22,767 nucleotides of DNA from Allobutyricicoccus pentlandensis (lineage in GTDB: Bacteria > Bacillota > Clostridia > Oscillospirales > QAMX01): contig CAJFPH010000015.1 in the NCBI GenBank assembly GCA_904398645.1, positions 1 through 22,767 of the forward strand, in the 5' to 3' direction. Below are positions 15,032 through 22,767 of this stretch, piece by piece. The notes beneath the pieces are model-generated. The model was given only the letters and a program-made list of their open reading frames with translations. It did not search any database and was not told the DNA's origin. The position numbers and the translations under genes were made by a program. The first letter of the stretch is position 1; each line of letters starts with the position of its first letter.

Positions 15032-15997
15032 CTATTCGCTCGGCTGGTCTGCGATGGAGTTCCGCATTTGCGTGTCTGCGATGACATTTTTCATGTTATA
15101 GTAATCCATCACGCCCATTTTTCCTTCACGCAATGCGGTTGCCATGGCTTTTGGAACCTCAGCCTCAGCTTCCACAACCTTTGCCCGCATTTCCTGCACG
15201 GCCGCAACCATTTCCTGCTCGCGCGCGACCGCCATAGCACGGCGCTCTTCCGCTTTTGCCTGTGCGATACGTTTATCGGCTTCTGCCTGGTCAGTTTGGA
15301 GCTGGGCGCCGATGTTACGGCCCACGTCAACGTCGGCAATGTCAATCGAAAGAATTTCAAAAGCAGTACCGGACTCAAGACCCTTCGTAAGAACTGTCTG
15401 TGAAATACGATCCGGATTTTCAAGAACCTCCTTGTGCGTATTGGAGGAACCAATAGTAGTGACGACGCCCTCGCCAACACGGGCAATGATCGTCTGTTCG
15501 CCGGCACCGCCGACGAGACGGTCTATATTAGCACGTACGGTCACTTTTGCCTTCGCTTTCACTTCGATACCGTCCTTTGCAACAGCAGCGACGATAGGCG
15601 TTTCAATCACTTTTGGGTTAACTGTCATCTGTACGGCTTCCAGTACATCACGCCCGGCGAGATCTATTGCGGCGGCGCGTTCAAACTCAAGGGGAATGTC
15701 CGCGCGCTGTGCGGCAATCAGTGCATTGACCACACGGTCCACGTTTCCGCCGGCAAGATAATGTGCCTCCAGCTTATTAATTGGAAGGTCGATGCCGGCT
15801 TTCGTCGCTTTAATCAGGGGATTCACAATGCGGGACGGAACGACGCGGCGCAGGCGCATACCGACAAGCGTGAGAATCCCAACGTGTACATTTGCCGCGA
15901 GGGCACTGATCCAAAGTGCGACCGGCACAAAACTGAAAAACAGAGCGAGAAACAATAAAACAGCAAAAATAATGACAATGACAATGACTGTATCCAT
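15032..15997 (-). CDS. floA: Flotillin-like protein FloA
   Basis: This 321-residue SPFH/PHB-family scaffold organises functional membrane microdomains and influences membrane fluidity and wall synthesis. An N-terminal hydrophobic hairpin (DTVIVIVIIFAVLLFLALFF and on to about residue 45) anchors it. The SPFH domain follows (about 60-240: RRVVPSRIVNPLIKA, GGNVDRVVNALIAAQ, VTVRANIDRLVGGAGEQTI). Then comes the Ala/Glu-rich coiled coil (about 235-290, AEADKRIAQAKAEERRAMA). The closing region contains MGVMDYYNMKN. Length fits FloA (about 330). The ATG at 15997 is chosen because GGAGG at 16006-16010 lies 8 bases upstream. The in-frame ATG at 16012 overlaps that site. It is cotranscribed with nfeD, the conserved pairing of yqeZ-yqfA in Bacillus. 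Confidence 0.96.
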   Translation of the reverse strand: MDTVIVIVIIFAVLLFLALFFSFVPVALWISALAANVHVGILTLVGMRLRRVVPSRIVNPLIKATKAGIDLPINKLEAHYLAGGNVDRVVNALIAAQRADIPLEFERAAAIDLAGRDVLEAVQMTVNPKVIETPIVAAVAKDGIEVKAKAKVTVRANIDRLVGGAGEQTIIARVGEGVVTTIGSSNTHKEVLENPDRISQTVLTKGLESGTAFEILSIDIADVDVGRNIGAQLQTDQAEADKRIAQAKAEERRAMAVAREQEMVAAVQEMRAKVVEAEAEVPKAMATALREGKMGVMDYYNMKNVIADTQMRNSIADQPSE

Positions 15998-16014
15998 GAT
16001 ACAAGCCTCCACAA

Positions 16015-16530
16015 TTATGATAGTCCGACAGCCGCTGCTGTAACGACAATATGATTTCCGTTGACTTCAACCACACGTATGGGTTCGCCAGAGGAGATAT
16101 AGTCTCCGCTGGACACCACATCATAAACCTTATTGCCAATCCTGACTCTTCCGGCAGGACGCAAAGTCGTTTGTGCGACGCCCTCAAGACCAACCAGAGA
16201 AGCCAGGTCGCTTGCGGCGCTGGAAAACCCTTCTTCACTTGAGGTTTTCGCCTTCAAAATAAAATTTGGAGAAAATTTTCCCTTCGAGAGGAATACCAGA
16301 AACACCACAATGATAGCCGCAGCTACCAGTAATACGATACCTGTAAATATCAGGCCTTCTAAAAAGGTATCCGCCGCGAATATGATAGCAAGTGCAAAAA
16401 CAATCAATGAAGTAATGCCGGCTACGCCAAAACCGGGAACACACATTTCAACAATCAGCAGTACGACGCCGATCCCGAATAGTACAATGGCAACAATCGG
16501 AACATCTGCGAACAATGCCAAAAAGTCCAC
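16015..16530 (-). CDS. nfeD: NfeD-like membrane protein
   Basis: This protein of about 171 residues has three or four transmembrane segments in its first 85 residues (VPIVAIVLFGIGVVLLIVEM, GITSLIVFALAIIFA, LIFTGIVLLVAAAIIVVF). A C-terminal OB-fold domain follows (about 115-165: GVAQTTLRPAGRVRIGNKVYDVVSSGDYI). It is the short NfeD form without the ClpP-like protease domain and works together with flotillins. I place the start at the GTG at 16530 because GAGAGGAG lies 9 bases upstream. The open frame reaches an ATG at 16602, but that extra part is arginine-rich and lacks a ribosome binding site. It is the first gene of the operon, followed by floA 17 bases later. Confidence 0.88.
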   Translation of the reverse strand: MDFLALFADVPIVAIVLFGIGVVLLIVEMCVPGFGVAGITSLIVFALAIIFAADTFLEGLIFTGIVLLVAAAIIVVFLVFLSKGKFSPNFILKAKTSSEEGFSSAASDLASLVGLEGVAQTTLRPAGRVRIGNKVYDVVSSGDYISSGEPIRVVEVNGNHIVVTAAAVGLS

Positions 16531-16688
16531 GCATCTCAACTCCTCTCTTAAAAGCACCGCTGCAAACCGCACGTATACCGGACTGCGGCGGTAGCCAAAC
16601 ATGACGTGCGCAGATGTAAGCTATGACAAACCATTGGTACCGCCCCCCTTAAAAACGCTGCGTCAAAAACTTACATTTCAACAACTTT

Positions 16689-16717
16689 ATTATACCATGT
16701 CTGACATTAAAAATCCA
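16689..16717 (-). promoter_or_regulatory. Extended -10 promoter of the nfeD-floA operon
   Basis: On the minus strand a perfect TATAAT (16689-16694) is preceded by TGG, making an extended -10. The -35 (TGGATT, 16712-16717) is weak at a 17-bp spacing. The leader to the GTG at 16530 would be about 150 nt. Confidence 0.65.
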
Positions 16718-16780
16718 TAAAACTTTGAAAAGAAAAAGCTGCTTTGCATGCCGTGTGCGGAAAAGCTATGTGCACAAAGT

Positions 16781-18142
16781 TTACTTAAGATTTCGAAGTC
16801 CCTTGGGGTAGTGATTTTTAATGACGCCGCCGGATGCCTTGCCGAAGCCAACCGGATACTCTGCATTATCAGCTGATATGCCAATACCGCACCAACCCTT
16901 TTCGGCGGAAACGGCGAGCTGTTCCCCACGCAGAAAAGATTGCAAATGCGGATCGCCGGCAGGGAATGAAACGCGATTCCGTATATGCGCGGCCGGAACC
17001 GCCAAAAAAAGCGCATGCGACGGTTCAAACCGTCCGCGTATCAAGCGTCCGGCGGGAATACCGGAACGGATGGCGGCAGGCAAACGTCCGGGAGACAGCC
17101 ATACCGTATCACCGCTGAGGGTTGGTTCATACCAGGGCTTAACATCGAACAGCGTATCCCAAAAATCCCGGAAAAGAGCGGCCTGTTCGCCTTTCAGCGG
17201 TTGTCCTGCCTCCAGCGGAAGGATGGCGTCTTTGCCCTCCGTACGGCGCAAACGCGCGATAAAATGTCCTTCGCCGCGTACGGTGTGAGGCATCAGCCGC
17301 GCGGCGCGGCTGAGTTCCGCACGGACGCCGATCTCCGAGCCAAATGCGGGCGGCAGTGCGACTGCCTGAATCGGTTCCAGTTCAAAGTCCGGATGTGTGG
17401 AAAGAAAAGCGTCGATCACTTCTTCATTTTCGTGAGAATTCAGCGTACAGGTGGAATAAATAAGCACGCCGCCGGCACGGACCATTCGTGCGCCGTCGGA
17501 GAGGATGAGTGCCTGCCGCGCGGCGCAGCCCGCTACGTGTTCGCGGGACCACTGGCGGATGGCTTCTTTATCACGCCGGAACATGCCCTCGCCGGAACAG
17601 GGCGCGTCTACGACCACGGCGTCGAAGCACGAGTCAAATGCCGCCGCAAGCACATCCGGCATAGCGGATGTGACCACAGCATTTCGTGCGCCGATTCGTT
17701 CGAGATTGGAACACAGCGGCTGTACACGCGATGCAACACATTCGTTCGCAACCAGAATGCCGTCTCCTGCCAAACGCGCGGCAAGATGTGTGGCTTTACC
17801 GCCCGGCGCCGCGCAGAGATCGAGCACCATAGTCCCGGGCGAGGGGTCCAGCGCCTCCACAACGGCCGAGGCAGAGGGCTCCTGCATATAGAAAAGTCCC
17901 GCGTGATGAAACGGATGCAGGCCGACGCGGGCATCAGAATCCAGAAGAAAACTGTCCCTGCAAAGAGGGGACGGCGTAAGCGGGTATGGAGATATGGAGG
18001 AGAAGGCCTCCGGTGTGAGCTTTAAGGTGTTGACGCGTAATCCGCGTACGGGAGGCTGAGAAAAAAACGCACGCTCGAAGGCAGAATAATTTTTGCCGAG
18101 CAAGCTGCGCATATCTTCTAAAAACGCCTGCGGGATCTCCAT
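16781..18142 (-). CDS. rsmF: RsmF/Nop2-type 16S rRNA cytosine-C5 methyltransferase
   Basis: This 453-residue enzyme of the RsmB/NOP/RsmF family methylates a cytosine of rRNA with SAM. The N-terminal RNA-binding part contains LRVNTLK (35-41) and the segment YMQEPSAS (85-92). The SAM motif is LDLCAAPGGKATHL (107-120). The two catalytic cysteines are in PCSGEGMFRRD (C182) and STC (C232, nucleophile). The C-terminal 150 residues match the PUA-like tail of RsmF proteins. The PCSGEGMFR signature favours RsmF over RsmB, but the exact target base needs experiment. AAGGAG lies about 8 bases before the ATG. No clear terminator follows the stop. Confidence 0.9.
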   Translation of the reverse strand: MEIPQAFLEDMRSLLGKNYSAFERAFFSQPPVRGLRVNTLKLTPEAFSSISPYPLTPSPLCRDSFLLDSDARVGLHPFHHAGLFYMQEPSASAVVEALDPSPGTMVLDLCAAPGGKATHLAARLAGDGILVANECVASRVQPLCSNLERIGARNAVVTSAMPDVLAAAFDSCFDAVVVDAPCSGEGMFRRDKEAIRQWSREHVAGCAARQALILSDGARMVRAGGVLIYSTCTLNSHENEEVIDAFLSTHPDFELEPIQAVALPPAFGSEIGVRAELSRAARLMPHTVRGEGHFIARLRRTEGKDAILPLEAGQPLKGEQAALFRDFWDTLFDVKPWYEPTLSGDTVWLSPGRLPAAIRSGIPAGRLIRGRFEPSHALFLAVPAAHIRNRVSFPAGDPHLQSFLRGEQLAVSAEKGWCGIGISADNAEYPVGFGKASGGVIKNHYPKGLRNLK

Positions 18143-18212
18143 AAATCAGTCTCCTTTTCCGATCATTCGCCTGCAAGCAGGCGTAACGCTGCGTTTTGGT
18201 AGTTCTATTTAC

Positions 18213-18241
18213 ATTATAGAGTAAGCTGAGTGGGCGGTCAA
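18213..18241 (-). promoter_or_regulatory. Sigma-A promoter of the rRNA methyltransferase
   Basis: On the minus strand TTGACC (18236-18241) and TATAAT (18213-18218) are 17 bp apart. The leader holds two compact palindromes, AACGC-T-GCGTT (18185-18195) and CGCCTGC-AA-GCAGGCG (18168-18183), just before the ribosome binding site. Confidence 0.8.
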
Positions 18242-18261
18242 CTGCCGGAAAGGACGGAACC

Positions 18262-18867
18262 ATGAGAAAAAAAGTTTGTGGGCTGGGGACAATCCTTCTA
18301 TTGGCACTGGCGTATGTAATGGATACGGAAAATGTATTTCCTTATTTTGTTGCCGCCACAATACTGCATGAGATGGGACACGTGATCGCCGTTGCCGCTT
18401 GCGGCGGAAGGATACGGTCGTTTACACTGGCGCCCTTTGGCTTTTGCCTGCGCTTTGACGGTATGATGAGTTACTGGTGCGACGCGGCGATTGCTGCCGG
18501 TGGTGCGGCAATGAATCTCTGCGCTGCCTTTCTGCTTTCCGTCGCGGCCAAATATCTGCCATGGACGGAATCATTGAAGCTGGCCGCGGGCGGGAACTTC
18601 CTACTTGGACTTTTTAACCTTCTTCCGGCACTGCCGCTTGACGGAGGGCGCGTTTTATATGCGCTTCTGGCACAGATATTGGATGACCGGCGCGCGCTTA
18701 TCGCCACGCGTGCCGCATCTTTCCTGATTGGTGCGGGCATCACCGCATTAGGGGTGTACATCCTGGTCAAAACGCAGTATAATATGAGCATATTGGCGGT
18801 TGGAAGCCTGATACTCGGAGGTACATATGCTCAAAGAGCTGGAGAAAATATTATCGCGCGTGCGTAA
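18262..18867 (+). CDS. M50 site-2 protease, SpoIVFB-type
   Basis: This 201-residue polytopic membrane metalloprotease cleaves within the membrane. The zinc motif is HEMGH (36-40, E37 catalytic) in a transmembrane helix. The second site is the NLLPALPLDGGRVL segment (about 115-130), whose Asp provides the third zinc ligand. Four to six hydrophobic segments span the protein, and there are no PDZ or CBS domains, so it is the minimal form. In sporulators the comparable SpoIVFB activates pro-sigma-K in the mother cell. The gene order, followed by the TIGR03960/TIGR03936 pair, is the one found around spoIVFB in many Clostridia, and this favours that role. No spoIVFA precedes it. AAGGA is 7 bases before the ATG. 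It overlaps the next gene by 41 bases. Confidence 0.85.
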   Translation: MRKKVCGLGTILLLALAYVMDTENVFPYFVAATILHEMGHVIAVAACGGRIRSFTLAPFGFCLRFDGMMSYWCDAAIAAGGAAMNLCAAFLLSVAAKYLPWTESLKLAAGGNFLLGLFNLLPALPLDGGRVLYALLAQILDDRRALIATRAASFLIGAGITALGVYILVKTQYNMSILAVGSLILGGTYAQRAGENIIARA

Positions 18868-20662
18868 ACCGGCACGGTATTCGGGCGGCGAGTTTGCACA
18901 GGTAATCAAGGACCGGTCATCGGTTGAACTGCGTGTGGCGTTCTGTTTCCCGGATGTGTATGAGGTCGGCATGTCGCATCTTGGCATGAAGATACTCTAT
19001 GGGCTTTATAATTCCGTGGATTATTGCTGGTGCGAGCGCTGCTTTGCGCCGTGGCCGGATATGGAGGCGGAACTTCGCGCGGCGCGCTTGCCCTTATACG
19101 CGCTGGAAAGCGGCGATGGGCTGGGCGAATTTGATATCATCGCTTTTACCCTGCAATATGAGCTCAGCTTCACGAATGTACTCAATATGCTTGACTTGGC
19201 CGGCATCCCGGTTCATGCTGCGGAGCGCGAAGGCCTTCGAAATCTTGTCATTGCCGGCGGCTGTTGTACGGCAAATCCGGAACCTTTGGCGGATTTTGTA
19301 GATGTGTTCGTCATCGGCGAGGGTGAAGAAGTGTCACTCGAATTGTTTGATCTCTACCGCACGGCAAAGCGCGAGAACTGGGAAAAGCGCCGTTTTCTCG
19401 TCGCGGCCGCGGAGATTGGCGGCTGTTATGTTCCGGCGCTTTATACGCCGCATTATGACGAAAAGGGCAACTTCACCGGCATTACGCCCTCAGACGGCGC
19501 GCCGGAACGCATTGTGAAGCGAATTGTAAAGGACCTCGATCATGCGTACTATCCCCAAAGCCCGGTTGTACCGTCTACGGAGGTTGTACACGACCGCGTG
19601 ATGCTCGAGGTCATGCGGGGCTGCATTCGTGGTTGCCGTTTCTGTCAGGCGGGACATACTTTCCGCCCGATCCGCGAGAAGAGTCCTGAGACGCTGATTC
19701 GCCAGGGAATAACGCAGGCGGAAAATACGGGTTACGACGAGATATCTCTGACGAGCCTTTCCACAACCGACTACCGGAGGTTGGACGAACTTTGCGACGG
19801 GCTGATTGACTGGTGCGAAAAACGCCATATCAGCCTGGCGCTGCCTTCGCAGAGAGCGGACAAGTTCTCTGTAGAACTGGCACAGCGATTGGAAAAGGTC
19901 CGCCGTACCGGCCTTACCTTTGCGCCGGAGGCAGGAACGCAACGCCTGCGCGATGTAATCAATAAAAATCTTCGAGAAGAGGACCTCTACAACGCCTGTG
20001 GACTGGCTTTCGCAAACGGCTGGAACAGCGTAAAGCTGTATTATATGATGGGGTTGCCTACGGAGACGCTCGAGGATCTGGACGGCATTGCGAAAATTGC
20101 GCGCGGCGTTGTTGATGTATGGCGCAAGACTTCCAATAACCGTGCGCGCGGCGTCAAGGTGACGGCAAGTGTGGCGTGTTTTGTACCAAAACCCGGTACG
20201 CCTTTCCAGTGGGAACCGATGGACACCGTGGAGCAGTTGCGCGAGAAACAGGAATACATGAAGGGTATTATGCGCATTAAAAATGTGGACTTCCATTGGC
20301 ATGATCCGGTGACAAGCCATTTGGAAGGCGTCTTTGCGCGCGGCGACCGGCGTTTGTGCGCGGTGATTTACGATGCGTGGCGACGTGGCTGCCGTTTTGA
20401 CGGCTGGGATGACCAGCTTCGCATGGACCTGTGGTATGAGGCGTTCGCCGCCTGCGGGGTAGACATGGCGTATTATGCGAACCGTTCGCGTTCTTTCGAC
20501 GAAGCGCTGCCGTGGGAGCATATTTATAATGGGGTGACGCGTGAGCACCTTATGATGGAGAATATGCGTGCGCACTCCGGACTGGCGTCTGAGGATTGCC
20601 GTGCAGGCTGTGCGGGCTGCGGTGCGCTGGAACTTCTGGAGGGAGGGATCTGTGATGTCTGA
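18827..20662 (+). CDS. TIGR03960-type B12-binding-like radical SAM protein
   Basis: This 611-residue protein belongs to the TIGR03960 group. Residues of about 35-220 form a cobalamin-binding-like Rossmann region (VAFCFPDVYEVGMSHLGMKILY, VIAGGCCTANPEP). The radical SAM core starts near 255, with the 4Fe-4S ligands C266, C270 and C273 in CIRGCRFC. FAPEAGTQRLRDVINK and VKLYYMMGLPTET follow in the TIM barrel. A Cys-rich tail (CRAGCAGCG) may hold another metal site. Its reaction has not been established as far as I know; it is thought to act with the following protein, which may be a separated part. GGAGG lies 5 bases before the ATG, and the end overlaps the next gene by 8 bases, so the two are translated together. 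Confidence 0.93.
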   Translation: MLKELEKILSRVRKPARYSGGEFAQVIKDRSSVELRVAFCFPDVYEVGMSHLGMKILYGLYNSVDYCWCERCFAPWPDMEAELRAARLPLYALESGDGLGEFDIIAFTLQYELSFTNVLNMLDLAGIPVHAAEREGLRNLVIAGGCCTANPEPLADFVDVFVIGEGEEVSLELFDLYRTAKRENWEKRRFLVAAAEIGGCYVPALYTPHYDEKGNFTGITPSDGAPERIVKRIVKDLDHAYYPQSPVVPSTEVVHDRVMLEVMRGCIRGCRFCQAGHTFRPIREKSPETLIRQGITQAENTGYDEISLTSLSTTDYRRLDELCDGLIDWCEKRHISLALPSQRADKFSVELAQRLEKVRRTGLTFAPEAGTQRLRDVINKNLREEDLYNACGLAFANGWNSVKLYYMMGLPTETLEDLDGIAKIARGVVDVWRKTSNNRARGVKVTASVACFVPKPGTPFQWEPMDTVEQLREKQEYMKGIMRIKNVDFHWHDPVTSHLEGVFARGDRRLCAVIYDAWRRGCRFDGWDDQLRMDLWYEAFAACGVDMAYYANRSRSFDEALPWEHIYNGVTREHLMMENMRAHSGLASEDCRAGCAGCGALELLEGGICDV

Positions 20663-21296
20663 ACTGCGCCTGCTCTTTGAAAAGCGTGGAAACGCACGGT
20701 ATATCTCGCATCTTGACCTGATGCAGGTGTTCCGCCGCGCGTTCGCACGGGCAGAGATCCCGGTCGCGTATACGCAGGGCTTTCATCCGCATCCTTACAT
20801 CAATATTTTATTGCCATTGCCGACGGGTTTTGAGAGTACGTGTGAACTTTTGGATTTTGCCCTCGACGCGCCGCGTCTGCCGGACCAATTTCTTTATCGG
20901 ATTAACCGTGCGCTGCCTGCCGGTATCTGTGTCACGAGTGTCGGCGAGGCGCGAACCCCTGCGAAGTTCATTCGATACGCCGCTTATGAAATGAATGCGG
21001 ATATTCCCATTGAGGCGGAGAGAATTGCGGAGCTTTTTTCGCGCGAAGAGCTGGTCGTGACCAAACGTACAAAACGCGGCGAAAGCGAAACCAATATTTT
21101 GCCGCTTTTGCGGGATCTAAACGTCCAGACGCGGGACGGCGGTGTCACGATCCGTGCAAAAGTTGCGGCGGGAAATGAAAATCTGAATCCGGAATATATT
21201 TTGGCGGCAATTGAGAAATATTGCGGAGCGGGGCCTGCCTATGCGTCCTATCTGCGCCGCGAGGTGTATGATGCAGAACTGCGGGTGTTCCGCTGA
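20655..21296 (+). CDS. TIGR03936/DUF2344 radical-SAM-associated protein
   Basis: This 213-residue protein is the constant partner of TIGR03960 radical SAM proteins. In some genomes the two are fused. The hallmark N-terminus is present: LRLLFEKRGNARYISHLDLM followed by AYTQGFHPHPYI and LPTGFESTCELLDF. No catalytic motif can be named. It is soluble. The start at 20655 is supported by GGGAGGG 7 bases upstream and by the length of known family members. The longer open frame from 20568 lies inside the upstream gene and is rejected. RNase G usually follows this gene but a Nudix gene does so here. Confidence 0.92.
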   Translation: MSELRLLFEKRGNARYISHLDLMQVFRRAFARAEIPVAYTQGFHPHPYINILLPLPTGFESTCELLDFALDAPRLPDQFLYRINRALPAGICVTSVGEARTPAKFIRYAAYEMNADIPIEAERIAELFSREELVVTKRTKRGESETNILPLLRDLNVQTRDGGVTIRAKVAAGNENLNPEYILAAIEKYCGAGPAYASYLRREVYDAELRVFR

Positions 21297-21350
21297 CTGT
21301 TTGGTGAACGCGTATAGGCAGAGCAGAACAAAATCGGCAGGAGGCTGGGT

Positions 21351-21851
21351 ATGGATGGCAGACTGAGAAATATGACTTCGATTTATATCATATATGAGGA
21401 TCAGATTCTGTTACTTTATCGGCAGGGTGGACGCGTCGCGGATCAAATGTGGGTTGCTTCGGCAGGCGGGCATTTTGAAGAGTCGGAGCTCCATGATGCC
21501 GGAGCCTGTGCGATGCGGGAACTGGAAGAGGAATTGGGAATTACCGGAGATGTTTTTCACAATATCGAGTTACGCTATATCACATTAAGAAGAATAAAGG
21601 GAGAAATCCGACAAAATTATTATTTTTTTGCGGAATTGCAACGACCTCTGGACTTTGAACTTGTGTCGAATGAGGGCATTTTGCAGTGGTTTGATATTTC
21701 TAAAATACGAACTTTGAAAATGCCTTACACAGCAAAGTATGTAATAGAACATTATTTGGATATAGGGGCATTTTGTCATAAGCTGTATGGCGGTATCGCC
21801 GATGGAGAGCGAGTGCTGTTTGTAGAAATGCCGGAATACCGCTCGTCTTGA
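21351..21851 (+). CDS. Nudix hydrolase
   Basis: This 166-residue hydrolase cleaves a nucleoside diphosphate linked to another moiety, with Mg2+. The Nudix box runs from G40 to I64: GHFEES-E then RELEEELGI. Nine residues separate the first Glu (E46) from the REUXEE part (R56), where the classical box has seven. The same spacing occurs, as I recall, in a clostridial subgroup annotated as 8-oxo-dGTP diphosphatases, so activity is probably retained. The substrate is not predictable. AGGAGG lies 6 bases before the ATG. The gap to the preceding gene is 54 bases with no terminator, so it may be the last gene of the protease/radical SAM transcript. No good terminator is seen after it. Confidence 0.9.
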   Translation: MDGRLRNMTSIYIIYEDQILLLYRQGGRVADQMWVASAGGHFEESELHDAGACAMRELEEELGITGDVFHNIELRYITLRRIKGEIRQNYYFFAELQRPLDFELVSNEGILQWFDISKIRTLKMPYTAKYVIEHYLDIGAFCHKLYGGIADGERVLFVEMPEYRSS

Positions 21852-22079
21852 GAATTTGGCTTGTGAAAGTCCTCTGAAAAGTCCAAAACTGTTTTTTCTA
21901 TGAAAATGACAGGAAGAATATTATTCAATTTTATTCAAGAAAATTGTAAGGAAAAAGCGCGGTTTATCAAAAATTACAGGAATATGAGCAAGAATATGCC
22001 TCTGATCCGTATAGGCGGAGCAGACTGTGCAAAAACTACCTTCCATGGAGTCGATTTGACTATGGGAGGTCGTTTTTTT

Positions 22080-22767
22080 ATGATTCGTACAGATTTGGCG
22101 GCGGAGTCTACAGAGCTGTATCGTGAAAATATGCCGGATGCCGGCGAACCGGACGGTGTGAATGAACAGACGTACAGACGGGAGGGATTTGCCGTCACAA
22201 AAGTGGAAATCACAACGGACGCAGGAGCAGAGCTGATTGGAAAGCCGCAGGGCACGTATATTACAGTGGAACTGGACGGGCTTCTCAAACGGGAGGAGAA
22301 TGCTTTTCCCCGTGCCTGCCGTGCGCTGGCAGAGGAACTGCGTCCCATGCTGCCGAAAGGGAATCGCACCTCGGTGCTTGTTGCGGGGATCGGCAACGAC
22401 CGTATTACGCCGGACGCTGTTGGCCCATTGACGGTACGAAGCACAATGGTCACCCGGCACATGATTGCCCGGATGCCGGAGTACTTTAACGGCTTTCGCT
22501 CGGTTGCGGCAGTGAGCCCGGGCGTCCTGGGATCCACAGGCATTGAGACAGTTGAAATTTTACGCGGCATTGCGGAACACATGCACCCTTCCGCCATGAT
22601 CGTGGTAGATGCCCTGGCGTCGCGCCGTATGGCGCGCGTATGCCGCACAGTGCAGATTGCAGATACGGGACTTGCACCGGGTTCCGGCCTGGGCGGGGAC
22701 AGTGAGCCTGTCAATCAAGAAACGTTTGGCATTCCGGTTATCGCCCTTGGCGTACCAACGGTTGTAG
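22080..22767 (+). CDS. gpr: Germination protease GPR (5' part; runs off the window)
   Basis: The first 229 codons of the spore endoprotease that degrades small acid-soluble proteins at germination are present. The start MIRTDLAAESTELY corresponds to the zymogen propeptide region RTDLAxE of GPR. VEITTDAGAELIGKPQGTYITVE, VAGIGNDRITPDAVGPLTV and MIVVDALASRR are characteristic blocks. The sequence stops after ALGVPTVV, so the C-terminal third is outside the window. Start 22080 is chosen because GGGAGGT (22064-22070) lies 9 bases upstream. An in-frame ATG at 22062 overlaps that site. The 228 bases between the Nudix stop and this start hold no gene. I could not identify the sigma-G promoter expected for gpr. 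Confidence 0.95.
   Translation, partial: MIRTDLAAESTELYRENMPDAGEPDGVNEQTYRREGFAVTKVEITTDAGAELIGKPQGTYITVELDGLLKREENAFPRACRALAEELRPMLPKGNRTSVLVAGIGNDRITPDAVGPLTVRSTMVTRHMIARMPEYFNGFRSVAAVSPGVLGSTGIETVEILRGIAEHMHPSAMIVVDALASRRMARVCRTVQIADTGLAPGSGLGGDSEPVNQETFGIPVIALGVPTVV

Noticed and set aside
16985..18025. 346-codon open frame on the plus strand
   Set aside because: It lies opposite the RsmF-type methyltransferase with intact catalytic motifs. Its Arg/Cys/His-rich composition is typical of an antisense frame.
19490..20575. 361-codon open frame on the minus strand
   Set aside because: It is antisense to the radical SAM gene, whose motifs are complete. There is no promoter or ribosome binding site for the opposite frame.

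Overview
The window looks like a stretch of chromosome from an endospore-forming Clostridia-type Firmicute, probably an uncultured gut or anaerobic lineage. Supporting signs are a germination protease (gpr), an M50 protease of the SpoIVFB type, a flotillin FloA/NfeD pair, a reverse-type rubrerythrin typical of anaerobes, strong AGGAGG ribosome binding sites, and sigma-A promoters with TTGxxx/TATAAT boxes 17 bp apart. No phage, IS element, CRISPR array, rRNA or tRNA was seen. Genes ending in TAG (the amidase, floA and the 71-residue gene) indicate the standard code.

Left part (1-5750): a reverse rubrerythrin on the minus strand is divergent from a plus-strand operon. That operon encodes a 739-residue fusion of a family-4 glycosyltransferase with a CsaB-type polysaccharide pyruvyl transferase, then rimM and trmD (overlapping starts and stops), then a DUF4037 nucleotidyltransferase-like protein. 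It ends at a 16-bp terminator hairpin shared with the convergent amidase gene.

Middle part (5781-14192): a minus-strand group (AraC-type regulator, APH-family kinase, stand-alone amidase-6 protein) is divergent from a short-chain dehydrogenase. Each side has a clear promoter, and a 9-bp inverted repeat lies between them. Two large tandem paralogous solute-binding lipoproteins follow, each with its own promoter and terminator and with no ABC permease or ATPase nearby. The second copy carries one in-frame TAG where the first has CAG (Gln), and the rest of its frame is intact.

Right part (14278-22767): a minus-strand operon nfeD-floA plus two unrecognised small genes (143 and 71 residues), and an RsmF-type rRNA m5C methyltransferase. 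On the plus strand comes an M50 protease, a TIGR03960-type radical SAM protein and its TIGR03936/DUF2344 partner, in the order seen beside spoIVFB and rplU in many Clostridia. A Nudix hydrolase then sits where RNase G would be expected, and the window ends inside gpr.

The items most worth following up are the GT4-CsaB fusion tied to the tRNA/ribosome maturation genes, the tandem binding proteins with the single amber codon, and the two unknown genes behind floA. I do not see a clear-cut new multi-gene system. Most of the window is recognisable chromosomal housekeeping, sporulation and envelope genes.
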